The notes under the pieces are model-generated. The model was given only the letters and a program-made list of their open reading frames with translations. It did no database searches and was not told the origin of the DNA. A stretch of 36,580 bases of DNA, from IMG/VR virus record IMGVR_UViG_3300044641_003835, positions 1 through 36,580 of that record, one strand, 5' to 3'. Every line of letters begins with the position of its first letter. Position 1 is the stretch's first letter. Shown in pieces: positions 7,696 through 15,810 of the stretch. Origin of the DNA: a virus. The translations under genes and the position numbers were made by a program.

Positions 7696-9225
7696 ATGGA
7701 TGTTTTATTTATTACCCCCGGAAACTCAACTGGGGTTTATCAAAATTTATCAACTAAATACTCATCAATTGAACCCCCAACTTGGGCATTGTTATTAGCT
7801 GAATCTTGTCGTTCAGTTGGTTTTTCAGTTTCACTCATAGATGTTAATGCTGAACAATTATCAAATGATGAAGTTTTAGAAAGAATAAATCAAATAAACC
7901 CAAGATTATTATGTTTTGTTGTATATGGACAAAACGTTAACGCTGGAACTGTTAATATGGGTGGAGCCACATTTTTGTCTAATTATTTAAAAGAAAATAA
8001 TGTTGAGACACCAATTTGTTATATTGGTTCTTACATACAAGCGTTACCTATTAAATGTCTTAAAGACGAAAAAAGTATTGATTTTGGTTTTACTAATGAA
8101 GGGGTATATGCTTTAAGAAATGTTTTATCTCTAAACGAGATTAATAACGAAACTATTAAAGATATCAGAGGTGTTGTTAGAAGAGAAGATGAGAATGTTA
8201 TTATGAATCTTCCCGAAAAAGTTGTCCCAAACGATAGAATGGATATTGATTTACCAGGTTATGCTTGGGACTTACTACCATTTAAAAATAAACCATTAGA
8301 TTTATATCGTGCGCCTATGTGGCACGCAGAGTACGACCAAGAAAAACGAAGTCCTTATGCGGCAATCCAAACATCATTAGGTTGTCAATTTGGTTGTGAT
8401 TTCTGTATGATTAATATTTTAAATAGAAATGACAATGATGAAATAGGTGTTGCGGGTAATTATAGTGCAATGAGATTTTGGTCACCAGAATTTATAATAA
8501 AAGAATTTGATAAATTAGTTGAATTAGGTGTTCATACAATTAAAATCACTGATGAAATGTTTCTTTTAAATAGAAAATATTATGTACCACTATGTGAAAT
8601 GTTAAAAGAAAGAGGATATGGTAAATTTTTAAGAATGTGGGCGTATTCTAGAGTTGACACAGTTCGTAGACCTGACTTATTAACATTAGTAAGAGAAGCG
8701 GGGATAAAATGGTTAGCCCTAGGAATTGAGAGTGGGGATAAAACGGTACGTCTAGAGGTATCCAAAGGTAAGTTTGAGGATGTTGATATCCAAAAAGTTA
8801 TTGAGCAAGTACACGATGCTGATATTGAGGTTATGGCCAATTATATATTTGGTTTACCTGGTGATACAATATCTAGTATGGAAAAAACTTTAGAGTTGTC
8901 TAAAGAATTATGTACTTTTGGGTGGAATGCTTATGCTGCAATGGCATTACCGGGTAGTAAATTATATAAAGATGCTTTACAAAATAACATTCCATTACCA
9001 TCAACTTATGAAGGGTTTTCGTTTCATTCATACGAAACTTTACCACTCCCAACTGAAACTTTAACCGCCGCCGAAATTTTGAGATTTAGAGATGATGCTT
9101 ATTATGACTACCATACTAACACAAATTTTTTAAATAAAATTAGAAGTAAATTTGGACAAGTGGCTGTTGACAATATTAATGAAATGGTTAAAATTAAATT
9201 AAATAGAAAAATATATAATGATTAA
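7696..9225 (+). CDS. Cobalamin-binding-type radical SAM protein (class B-like)
   Basis: The 509 residues have an N-terminal Rossmann-like region (1-180) resembling B12-binding domains of radical SAM proteins. The radical SAM core has the 4Fe-4S motif C230-x3-C234-x2-C237 in LGCQFGCDFC, and later IKITDEMF, LALGIESGD and YIFGLPGD, typical of the BchE/phosphonate-methylase-like group. Such enzymes cut S-adenosylmethionine to 5'-deoxyadenosine and methylate or rearrange unreactive carbons. I did not see a clear DxHxxG cobalamin motif, so cofactor use is uncertain. Placed among sugar genes, C-methylation, epimerisation or ring chemistry on a nucleotide sugar is plausible. It overlaps the next gene by 8 bases. 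Confidence 0.85.
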   Translation: MDVLFITPGNSTGVYQNLSTKYSSIEPPTWALLLAESCRSVGFSVSLIDVNAEQLSNDEVLERINQINPRLLCFVVYGQNVNAGTVNMGGATFLSNYLKENNVETPICYIGSYIQALPIKCLKDEKSIDFGFTNEGVYALRNVLSLNEINNETIKDIRGVVRREDENVIMNLPEKVVPNDRMDIDLPGYAWDLLPFKNKPLDLYRAPMWHAEYDQEKRSPYAAIQTSLGCQFGCDFCMINILNRNDNDEIGVAGNYSAMRFWSPEFIIKEFDKLVELGVHTIKITDEMFLLNRKYYVPLCEMLKERGYGKFLRMWAYSRVDTVRRPDLLTLVREAGIKWLALGIESGDKTVRLEVSKGKFEDVDIQKVIEQVHDADIEVMANYIFGLPGDTISSMEKTLELSKELCTFGWNAYAAMALPGSKLYKDALQNNIPLPSTYEGFSFHSYETLPLPTETLTAAEILRFRDDAYYDYHTNTNFLNKIRSKFGQVAVDNINEMVKIKLNRKIYND

Positions 9226-9982
9226 TTTAAGTGTAATTATACCAGGTATAAGACCCGAAAATTGGGTTGCAATATACCATCAATTAAATGATAGTATTTC
9301 ACCATTTAATTTTGAACTTATCTGTGTTGGTCCTAATTTACCACCTAACGAACTTACAGAATATAAAAATTTTAAATACATTAAGGACTTTGGTACACCT
9401 AGTCGTTGTCTACAAATTGGTAGTGAATTTGTTGAGGGTGAATTTTTATGTTGGGTTCCAGACGATGCAATAATTGAAAAGTCGGCTTTATATGAAAGTT
9501 TAGAATTTATGTATAAAAACTCAAACGAAAATGATGGGATGTGTTTATTATATTCTGAAGGTGTTGATTACACTGGTGACCAACATTTAACACCTGAGTA
9601 TTGGGTAGGTGTTACACATAGAGACCAAAGACATGCACAGGTGAATCCATCATGGAAAATAGCCCCTGTTTTTCTATATAGAAAAAAACTTTTTGATGAA
9701 TTAGGGGGGTTAGATTGTCGATTTGAACATGTTAATATGAATACCCATGATTTAGCGTATCGTGTACAACATTTAGGTGGGACTATTCATATGTCACCAA
9801 GAAAAATATTAGGTGTTAGTTGGGTCGAAAATCAAAAGGTAATCACTGAAGCTTACTATGAAAACGATTCCCCATTATTTGCGGAATTATACAATAAACC
9901 AGAATTTCCAAGAGTTATAATAGATAAAAACAATTGGAAAGAATCCCCAAGTATTTGGGAAAGAAGATTTAATAAAATATGA
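9218..9982 (+). CDS. GT2-like glycosyltransferase
   Basis: The 254-residue GT-A protein opens with LSVIIPGIRPENW (first beta strand). It has FELICVGPN as the second strand region, CWVPDDAII as a DxD-like metal site near residue 80, and a C-terminal acceptor region with MNTHDLAYRV. It would transfer a sugar from a nucleotide donor in the host cytoplasm; donor and acceptor are unknown. It starts 8 bases inside the radical SAM gene and its stop overlaps the methyltransferase start by 4 bases, so the three are coupled. Confidence 0.8.
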   Translation: MINLSVIIPGIRPENWVAIYHQLNDSISPFNFELICVGPNLPPNELTEYKNFKYIKDFGTPSRCLQIGSEFVEGEFLCWVPDDAIIEKSALYESLEFMYKNSNENDGMCLLYSEGVDYTGDQHLTPEYWVGVTHRDQRHAQVNPSWKIAPVFLYRKKLFDELGGLDCRFEHVNMNTHDLAYRVQHLGGTIHMSPRKILGVSWVENQKVITEAYYENDSPLFAELYNKPEFPRVIIDKNNWKESPSIWERRFNKI

Positions 9983-10533
9983 AATTACATTTAGGTTGCT
10001 ATCAAAAAAAGATTTATGGGTTTACTAACATAGACATTAGAGAGGATGTGAATCCTGATATTGTTGATGACGTTTTTAAACTTGAAAAAATTAAAGATAA
10101 CTCAGTTGAGTTAATATATGTTTGTCATGTTTTAGAACATGCTACAATTGAGGAAGCGAAATCTGCGATTAAAAGATGGTATCAAATTTTGAAACCTGGT
10201 GGTGTTTTAAGAATTGCGGTACCTGATTTAGAAGCGGTTTTTGAACATTATATTTTTCATAAAGATTTAAAAATTTTAAATTCTTTTATTTATGGTTCTC
10301 AAAAACACGATTATGACTATCATAGATGTGGATGGGATGAAAAGACACTAACAGAATTTTTAAAAAGTGTTGGGTTTGATTCTATTTGTAGATACGATTG
10401 GAGAGAAACAGAACATTTTTACATTGATGATTATTCACAATGTTATTTACCAGAAATGTCATATAAAAGTAGAAGATTAAATGATGAAATTAAAGGAAAA
10501 TTAATGAGTTTGAATATTGAGGCAATAAAATGA
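9979..10533 (+). CDS. Class I SAM-dependent methyltransferase (COG4627-like)
   Basis: The 184-residue enzyme has the shortened motif I KLHLGC at the very N-terminus, then a conserved NIDI acidic strand end, IVDDVFKL, the motif VLEHATIEEA, and LKPGGVLRIAVPDLE (post-motif III). This is the layout of small predicted methyltransferases common in surface-polysaccharide clusters. It probably O- or N-methylates a sugar made by the island. The product S-adenosylhomocysteine would be a substrate for the nucleosidase at 15245-15796. It overlaps both neighbours by 4 bases. Confidence 0.85.
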   Translation: MKLHLGCYQKKIYGFTNIDIREDVNPDIVDDVFKLEKIKDNSVELIYVCHVLEHATIEEAKSAIKRWYQILKPGGVLRIAVPDLEAVFEHYIFHKDLKILNSFIYGSQKHDYDYHRCGWDEKTLTEFLKSVGFDSICRYDWRETEHFYIDDYSQCYLPEMSYKSRRLNDEIKGKLMSLNIEAIK

Positions 10534-11453
10534 AAACAGTTTTAGTAACAGGTGCTAATGGACTACTTGGTTCGGCAATTAAAAAAAATTCGGTAAATTA
10601 TCAGTATAAATTTCATTTTATTGGAAGAACTGAATGTGATTTAACGTCACAGATACAAGTACAAAATTTAATTAATGAAATTAAACCAAATTATGTAATA
10701 CATACTGCGGCAAGTGTTGGAGGTATCGGTTTAAATATATCTAAACCTATAAACCAATTCTATAAAAATCTTTTGATGAATAGTTTTTTAATCCATGAGA
10801 GTGCATTAAATGGGGTGGAGAAGTTTATAAATTTCTCATCTATTTGTGCTTTTCCGGGTAATATTACATCAATAACTGAAGATTTATTACATGAGGGTAC
10901 TCCATTCCAAGACCATTTTTCATATGCACAAGCCAAAAGAATTTCAGACATCCAGATTGAGATTTATAATAAAAATTTTGGACTTAACTATATGTCGTTA
11001 ATTCCAACAAACATTTTTGGTGAAAATGATAACTACAATTTAAATTTTGGTCATGTTATACCATCATTAATACACAAGTGTTATTTAGCTAAAAAAACAA
11101 ATACACCATTTATCGTTTGGGGTGATGGAACCGCTATTCGAGAATTTATATATTCAGATGATTTGTCAAAAATTTGTTTAGATATATTATCAATAGATAC
11201 ACCACCCCAAAAAATTCTTACATCTAACTCAATACCATTAACAATAAATCAAGTTGTTAATAAAATTTGTGAAATATTCGATTATAATAATTTAGTTTGG
11301 GATACAACAAAACCAAATGGTCAATTGATTAGAAAAACTAACAATAATGTACTAAAAAGTGTGTTACCTAACTTTAATTTCACTGATTTTGATATTGCGT
11401 TAGAAAATAGTGTTAGATGGTTTATTGACAATTACCCTAAAATTAGATTATAA
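10530..11453 (+). CDS. GDP-L-fucose synthase-like epimerase/reductase (Fcl/ColC-like SDR)
   Basis: The 307-residue SDR has VTGANGLLG (G8, G11, G14) for NADP(H), the FSSICAFPG serine strand, Y132 and K136 in SYAQAKR, and IPTNIFGENDNYN plus FIVWGDGTAIREFIYSDD, all typical of GDP-4-keto-6-deoxymannose 3,5-epimerase-4-reductase. That enzyme makes GDP-L-fucose; the close relative ColC makes GDP-L-colitose from a 3,6-dideoxy-4-keto precursor. Because a ColD-type dehydratase is encoded downstream, a ColC-like role is as plausible as fucose synthesis. DdahC/MlghC heptose reductases are also related. Family is sure, substrate is not. Confidence 0.88.
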   Translation: MKTVLVTGANGLLGSAIKKNSVNYQYKFHFIGRTECDLTSQIQVQNLINEIKPNYVIHTAASVGGIGLNISKPINQFYKNLLMNSFLIHESALNGVEKFINFSSICAFPGNITSITEDLLHEGTPFQDHFSYAQAKRISDIQIEIYNKNFGLNYMSLIPTNIFGENDNYNLNFGHVIPSLIHKCYLAKKTNTPFIVWGDGTAIREFIYSDDLSKICLDILSIDTPPQKILTSNSIPLTINQVVNKICEIFDYNNLVWDTTKPNGQLIRKTNNNVLKSVLPNFNFTDFDIALENSVRWFIDNYPKIRL

Positions 11454-11461
11454 TTATAAAA

Positions 11462-12067
11462 ATGAAAAAATACACATCACAAGAATTAGTAAATTTTGAA
11501 ACCTTAATTGGTGATTTATTTAATGAGGGCAAAATAAAAGCCCCAATACATCTATATGATGGAAACGAAGACGAAATGATTAATATATTTGAAAATATTA
11601 ATGATGACGACTGGATTTTTTGTACTTGGAGGTCACATTACCAATGTTTACTGAAAGGTGTTCCACAGGATATACTAACTAAAGACATTTTAGATGGTAA
11701 ATCTATTACGTTATGTTATCCCGAATTTAATATCTATTCATCAGCCATTGTTACCGGGAGTATTCCAATCGCAACAGGTGTTGCATTAGACATAAAACGT
11801 AAAGGACAAACAAACCATGTTTGGTGTTTTGTTGGTGATATGTCATCTGAAACTGGTACTTTTTTTGAAAACTGGAAATATTCGGTTAATCATGATTTAC
11901 CTATTACATTTGTTATTGAAAATAACAATAAATCTGTTTGTACTATAACTAGTGAAGTTTGGAATTCTAATGAATTGTTTTTTAAAAATGAAACAAGAAA
12001 AATAATTTATTATGAATACGAATCTAGATATCCTCACGCTGGTTCTGGAAAAAGAATACAATTTTAA
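11462..12067 (+). CDS. Thiamine diphosphate enzyme, E1 alpha-like subunit
   Basis: The 201-residue protein resembles the pyrophosphate-binding domain of 2-oxo-acid dehydrogenase E1 alpha or a transketolase N-terminal half. Recognisable parts are FCTWRSHYQCLLKG (E1 alpha-like), TGSIPIATGVAL, and the thiamine diphosphate/Mg motif GDM (G125-D126) followed after about 29 residues by N154-N155-N156. The third motif residue is Met rather than Gly. It is shorter than PDH E1 alpha (over 300). The next gene encodes the matching E1 beta-like half. By analogy with the paired PDH-like proteins of avilamycin biosynthesis (AviB1/AviB2), it may add a two-carbon branch to a sugar. Confidence 0.8.
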   Translation: MKKYTSQELVNFETLIGDLFNEGKIKAPIHLYDGNEDEMINIFENINDDDWIFCTWRSHYQCLLKGVPQDILTKDILDGKSITLCYPEFNIYSSAIVTGSIPIATGVALDIKRKGQTNHVWCFVGDMSSETGTFFENWKYSVNHDLPITFVIENNNKSVCTITSEVWNSNELFFKNETRKIIYYEYESRYPHAGSGKRIQF

Positions 12068-12080
12068 AAACAAAAAAAAA

Positions 12081-12617
12081 ATGAAATACTTTGATGAATT
12101 AAAAAAATCTATGGACTGGTTAGGTCAAAAAAATGATACCTTGTTTTTAGGTCAAGCCGTGGAATATGCTGGTACCGCTATGACTAACACATTAAAAGAT
12201 ATTGATAGAACAAAACTTTTAGAAATGCCAGTAAATGAAGATATGCAAATGGGGTTATCTTTTGGGATGGCCTTAAATGGTACAGTCCCAATTTCAATAT
12301 ACCCAAGGTGGAACTTTTTACTTTTATCGGCCAATCAAATTGTGAATCATATCGATAAAGTTAAATTAATGTCTAATGGTGGATATACACCCAAAATTAT
12401 CATAAGAACCTCAATCGGTTCTCAAAGACCATTACATCCCCAACATCAACATGTGGGAGATTTTACGTCAGGATTTAAAGCAATGTGTGATTTTGTTGAT
12501 ATAATACGATTAGATGAACCATATCAAATCTTTGAAGCCTATAAATATGCCTATGAAAGAACTGATAATAGACCAACTATTTTAGTAGAATGGGGTGATT
12601 ATTATAATGAAAAATAA
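12081..12617 (+). CDS. Thiamine diphosphate enzyme, E1 beta-like subunit
   Basis: ATG 12081 is chosen over 12012: it follows an A-rich leader 13 bases after the preceding stop and gives the normal N-terminus MKYFDELKKSMDW. The 178 residues match the pyrimidine-binding domain of E1 beta: LFLGQAVEYAGTAMT, then MPVNED with the catalytic-type E53 that activates thiamine diphosphate, GLSFGMALNGTVPIS, and the IIIRTSIGSQRPLHPQHQH loop with histidines. The usual C-terminal transketolase domain is absent, so this is a minimal enzyme. It probably forms an alpha2beta2 complex with the product of 11462-12067. Confidence 0.8.
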   Translation: MKYFDELKKSMDWLGQKNDTLFLGQAVEYAGTAMTNTLKDIDRTKLLEMPVNEDMQMGLSFGMALNGTVPISIYPRWNFLLLSANQIVNHIDKVKLMSNGGYTPKIIIRTSIGSQRPLHPQHQHVGDFTSGFKAMCDFVDIIRLDEPYQIFEAYKYAYERTDNRPTILVEWGDYYNEK

Positions 12618-12634
12618 AAAAAAAAATAAAAAAA

Positions 12635-13576
12635 ATGAAAAAAATTTTAGTAGTTTATAATTGTTGTGGAATACGACAGGATAATTTACCAATGTGGACA
12701 TCACATTTAAACAATATTTTAAAACAAGATTATCAAAATTTTGATTTATGTATTTCAGGATGTTTAATTTCAGAAAACGCAAAATCTTATTTTAAAAGTT
12801 TAAAAGACCAATATCAAGATAAAATTATTTTAAGTTTTATTGATGAAGTATTACCAGTTAATATTACGTTTAATAAAACTTGTATTGAATCATCAAAGTA
12901 TAATGATTACGATGGTTTTATGTATGTTGCATCTGATATTGATTTTAATGATGATGTAAGTGTAATATCAAAGTTAGTTAATTTACATTATAGTAGTAAT
13001 ATTGGAATCACTTCAGCGGTAGTTTCAAATGATTCGGGTATTGATGTTTGGTTAGGTAATCATATACTTAACCAAGTTTTAAATGAAAATCATTTTGAAA
13101 TCCCGGTTGGTAAAACTTTGAATTTACATTGTATGATATTTGATAAAAAAATATTTGATTCATATGACCAAAAAATAATTCCAGATATTTTTAGAACATA
13201 TTGTACTGAAAGTGTTTTTTCATTTATCACGTCATCTCTTAGTATGAAGTATATGATTCACAATAAGAGTATTATTCTCACTCATTTAGTTGGTCGTGAT
13301 GGTAGTAGTGTTGGTTTTAATGGCGCTAGAGGGTGGCAAGATATGTTTAACCCAAACATACCAGTAGAACAAAGATTAATGACACAAGAAGCTAAAGATT
13401 GTGGATTTGGGTATGAGGAATATATTGATATTTTTATCCATGATTCCAATAAATATAATGAGGACAACACACATAAAAATCCAGAAATACTTTACAATTT
13501 TAACAAAAAAAGTTTATACTTAACTGAACAAGAATTTAATTACAATAATATAAATATACAATTTCTCCCTAAATGA
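12635..13576 (+). CDS. GT-A-like glycosyltransferase
   Basis: The 313-residue protein begins KKILVVYNCCGIRQDNLPMW and has LKQDYQNFDLCISGC (GT2 second strand region) and VASDIDFND as a DxD-like site near residue 107. Its C-terminal half carries ILTHLVGRDGSSVGF and a 60-residue Asn-rich tail. This is the organisation of divergent phage GT2-type enzymes. Donor and acceptor are unknown. It overlaps the next gene by 4 bases (ATGA), tying it to the sugar pathway. Confidence 0.72.
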   Translation: MKKILVVYNCCGIRQDNLPMWTSHLNNILKQDYQNFDLCISGCLISENAKSYFKSLKDQYQDKIILSFIDEVLPVNITFNKTCIESSKYNDYDGFMYVASDIDFNDDVSVISKLVNLHYSSNIGITSAVVSNDSGIDVWLGNHILNQVLNENHFEIPVGKTLNLHCMIFDKKIFDSYDQKIIPDIFRTYCTESVFSFITSSLSMKYMIHNKSIILTHLVGRDGSSVGFNGARGWQDMFNPNIPVEQRLMTQEAKDCGFGYEEYIDIFIHDSNKYNEDNTHKNPEILYNFNKKSLYLTEQEFNYNNINIQFLPK

Positions 13577-14748
13577 ATAAATTTAAATTACCATTAATGG
13601 ACGATAACATCACAAAAGAAGATGTTCAGTCGTTAGTTGACTTTTTAAGTCAAGAAAAGTTACCAAAATTAACTAATGGACCTAAAGTTTTAGAGTTTGA
13701 AAATAGATGGTCAGAATGGTTAGGTATGAAGTACTCTTTAATGTTAAATTCAGGAGCGTCAGCAAATGAATTAACCCTATTAGCCCTTAATTATATATAT
13801 GGTGAGGGGGAAATCATCGTACCGCCATTAACTTGGATTTCAGATATTTCTGCAGTTCTATTTAGTGGAATGAAACCTATTTTTTGTGACATTAACCTAA
13901 AAAATTTATCTTTCAATATAGATAAATTAAAAGAGTTGATTACCCCAAATACCAAAGCGATTTTTTTAACACACGTTTTAGGTATTAATGGTTTAACTGA
14001 TGAACTTATTGAAATATGTGAAAAAAACAACATTATATTAATTGAGGATGTTTGTGAATCACATGGTACAACATTTAAAGATAAAAAAGTTGGTTCGTTT
14101 GGTTTTGTTAGTAACTTTAGTTTTTACTTTGCACATCATATGTCAACAATTGAGGGTGGTATGATTTGTACTAATGATGAGTATTTTTATCAAGTTTGTC
14201 GAGCTTTACGTTCTCATGGTATGGTTCGTGAAATGACTGATGATAACTTAAAAGAAAAAATAATTTCAGAAAACCCAGAACTTAATAGTGATTTTATTTT
14301 TTTAAGACCATCACATAACTTTAGAAGTACAGAAATTAACGCAGTTTTAGGTTTATCTCAAATAGGTCGATTGGACTCTAACAATGAAATTAGAAAATCA
14401 AACTTTAATCATTTTATCTCAAAACTAGATTCAAATAAATACATTACTGATTTAGATACTGAAGGTCAATGTAACTACGCTTTTATAATTATCCTAAAAG
14501 AAGGTACATTTGAAAAAAGAAATCAAGTTGAGTTAGAGCTAGCCAAAAATGGAATTGAGTTTAGAAGAGGTTTATCCGGAGGTGGCAATCAACTAAGACA
14601 ACCTTTTATTAAAGAAAACTTTGATATAAACTACGATGATTTTAAAACTATTGATTATGTCCATAATTTTAGTTGGTATGTAGGGAATTACCCAACATTA
14701 ACAACTTCAAAGATAGATAAATTATTAGAAGTATTAAACAACATTTAA
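13573..14748 (+). CDS. PLP-fold sugar 3-dehydratase (ColD/E1-like) of the DegT/DnrJ/EryC1/StrS family
   Basis: The 391-residue protein has the family fold: NSGASANELTLLAL, IIVPPLTWISDISAVLFSG, and the PLP-ring Asp in IILIEDVCESHGTTF. The usual Schiff-base lysine segment reads SFYFAHHMSTIEGG, with H188 in the lysine place (five residues before EGG, as in ArnB). Replacement of Lys by His is the known mark of 3-dehydratases: ColD, where the active residue is His188, and the CDP-sugar enzyme E1. These remove the C3 hydroxyl of a 4-keto-6-deoxyhexose using PLP or PMP. A 3,6-dideoxysugar product is therefore likely. GDP versus CDP carrier cannot be read. Confidence 0.87.
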   Translation: MNKFKLPLMDDNITKEDVQSLVDFLSQEKLPKLTNGPKVLEFENRWSEWLGMKYSLMLNSGASANELTLLALNYIYGEGEIIVPPLTWISDISAVLFSGMKPIFCDINLKNLSFNIDKLKELITPNTKAIFLTHVLGINGLTDELIEICEKNNIILIEDVCESHGTTFKDKKVGSFGFVSNFSFYFAHHMSTIEGGMICTNDEYFYQVCRALRSHGMVREMTDDNLKEKIISENPELNSDFIFLRPSHNFRSTEINAVLGLSQIGRLDSNNEIRKSNFNHFISKLDSNKYITDLDTEGQCNYAFIIILKEGTFEKRNQVELELAKNGIEFRRGLSGGGNQLRQPFIKENFDINYDDFKTIDYVHNFSWYVGNYPTLTTSKIDKLLEVLNNI

Positions 14749-14750
14749 TA

Positions 14751-15242
14751 ATGGATGAGGTTATTGTTTATGAAAATAGTTCTTTTAAAGATGAACGGGG
14801 TGAGTTATGGACTATTTGGGAAAAATCTAAATTCACACCTAATCTAATTTTTAATCACGATAAAGTTGCTAAATCAAAAAAAAATGTTTTAAGAGGTTTA
14901 CATGGTGATTCTAAATCGTGGAAACTTATTACTTGTTTATATGGTGAAATATTTCTATCGGTAGTTGATTATAGAGAATCTTCACCAACATACTTAAAAC
15001 ACATTAATTTTATTCTTAATGATGTGAACAAAAAAACGGTATTAGTACCACCAATGTTTGCTAATGGACATTTAGTTTTAAGTGATGAATGTGTTTTTTA
15101 TTATAAATGGGCTTATGAAGGAGATTATCCTGATGTTGATGAACAATTTTCACTTAGATGGGATGACCCTAAATTAAATATTGAATGGCCAACCCAAACC
15201 CCAATTCTATCTGATAGAGATAAAAACTCAAAATTTTTATAA
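14751..15242 (+). CDS. RmlC-like nucleotide-sugar 3,5-epimerase (cupin)
   Basis: The 163-residue cupin opens FKDERGELWTIWEK. It has VLRGLHGD with the catalytic histidine, a barrel strand region VPPMFANGHLVLSD, and ends with YKWAYEGDYPDVDEQF and LRWDDPKLNIEWP, as in dTDP-4-keto-6-deoxyglucose 3,5-epimerase. Family members invert C3 and/or C5 of 4-keto sugars. The usual AHGF segment reads ANGH, so substrate preference may differ from RmlC. It follows the 3-dehydratase by 2 bases. DdahB/MlghB-type heptose epimerases are relatives, of interest because a heptose-kinase-like gene is nearby. Confidence 0.85.
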   Translation: MDEVIVYENSSFKDERGELWTIWEKSKFTPNLIFNHDKVAKSKKNVLRGLHGDSKSWKLITCLYGEIFLSVVDYRESSPTYLKHINFILNDVNKKTVLVPPMFANGHLVLSDECVFYYKWAYEGDYPDVDEQFSLRWDDPKLNIEWPTQTPILSDRDKNSKFL

Positions 15243-15244
15243 AA

Positions 15245-15796
15245 ATGAATGAATGTTATATTGTAGCATTAAAAGATGAAGTTAATGGTAAAAATGAACT
15301 AAATGGTAAACCTATTTTTTATTCTGGTGTTGGTAAATTAAATGCCGCTCTATGTATGATGGATGTAATTAATAAAGGTTATGATAGTATTATTAATATT
15401 GGTTCCTGTGGGTCTAAAAATCATAAAGTTGGGGAGTTACTAAAAGTTGGTAAAGTTTACCAAGATATTGACGTTAGACCAATTTCTGATTATGGGATTA
15501 CATCATCAGAATCTGAAAGATATATTTTATTAGACGATAGTTCAGGCATAAGTTGTTTTACCACTGATTATTTTTTTGACCATAATGATATTGAAAGATA
15601 TTCAAATGAATACCTAAATATGGTTGATACAACATCAATCATAGATATGGAATGTTATAGTTTAGCCAAAGTAGCTAATTATTTTAACATAAATTTTAAA
15701 TCGTATAAATGGGTTTCAGATGATGGTGATTTTAATCAGTGGATAAATAATTGTCGTTTAGGTCTAGAAAAATATTTAGATTTAATTAAACTATAA
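15245..15796 (+). CDS. MTA/SAH (5'-deoxyadenosine) nucleosidase-like protein
   Basis: The 183-residue protein belongs to the purine nucleoside phosphorylase / MTAN fold: GVGKLNAAL near residue 30, INIGSCGS near residue 56, and the ribose-binding DME (D134-M135-E136) segment IIDMECYSLA. WVSDDGD supplies the likely catalytic acid near the C-terminus. MTAN enzymes cleave adenine from methylthioadenosine, S-adenosylhomocysteine and 5'-deoxyadenosine. The last two are by-products of the methyltransferase and radical SAM protein of this island, so a clean-up role is a reasonable inference. It is shorter than E. coli MTAN (232), mostly through loss of loops. Confidence 0.78.
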   Translation: MNECYIVALKDEVNGKNELNGKPIFYSGVGKLNAALCMMDVINKGYDSIINIGSCGSKNHKVGELLKVGKVYQDIDVRPISDYGITSSESERYILLDDSSGISCFTTDYFFDHNDIERYSNEYLNMVDTTSIIDMECYSLAKVANYFNINFKSYKWVSDDGDFNQWINNCRLGLEKYLDLIKL

Positions 15797-15810
15797 TTAT
15801 ATTTTTAAAA

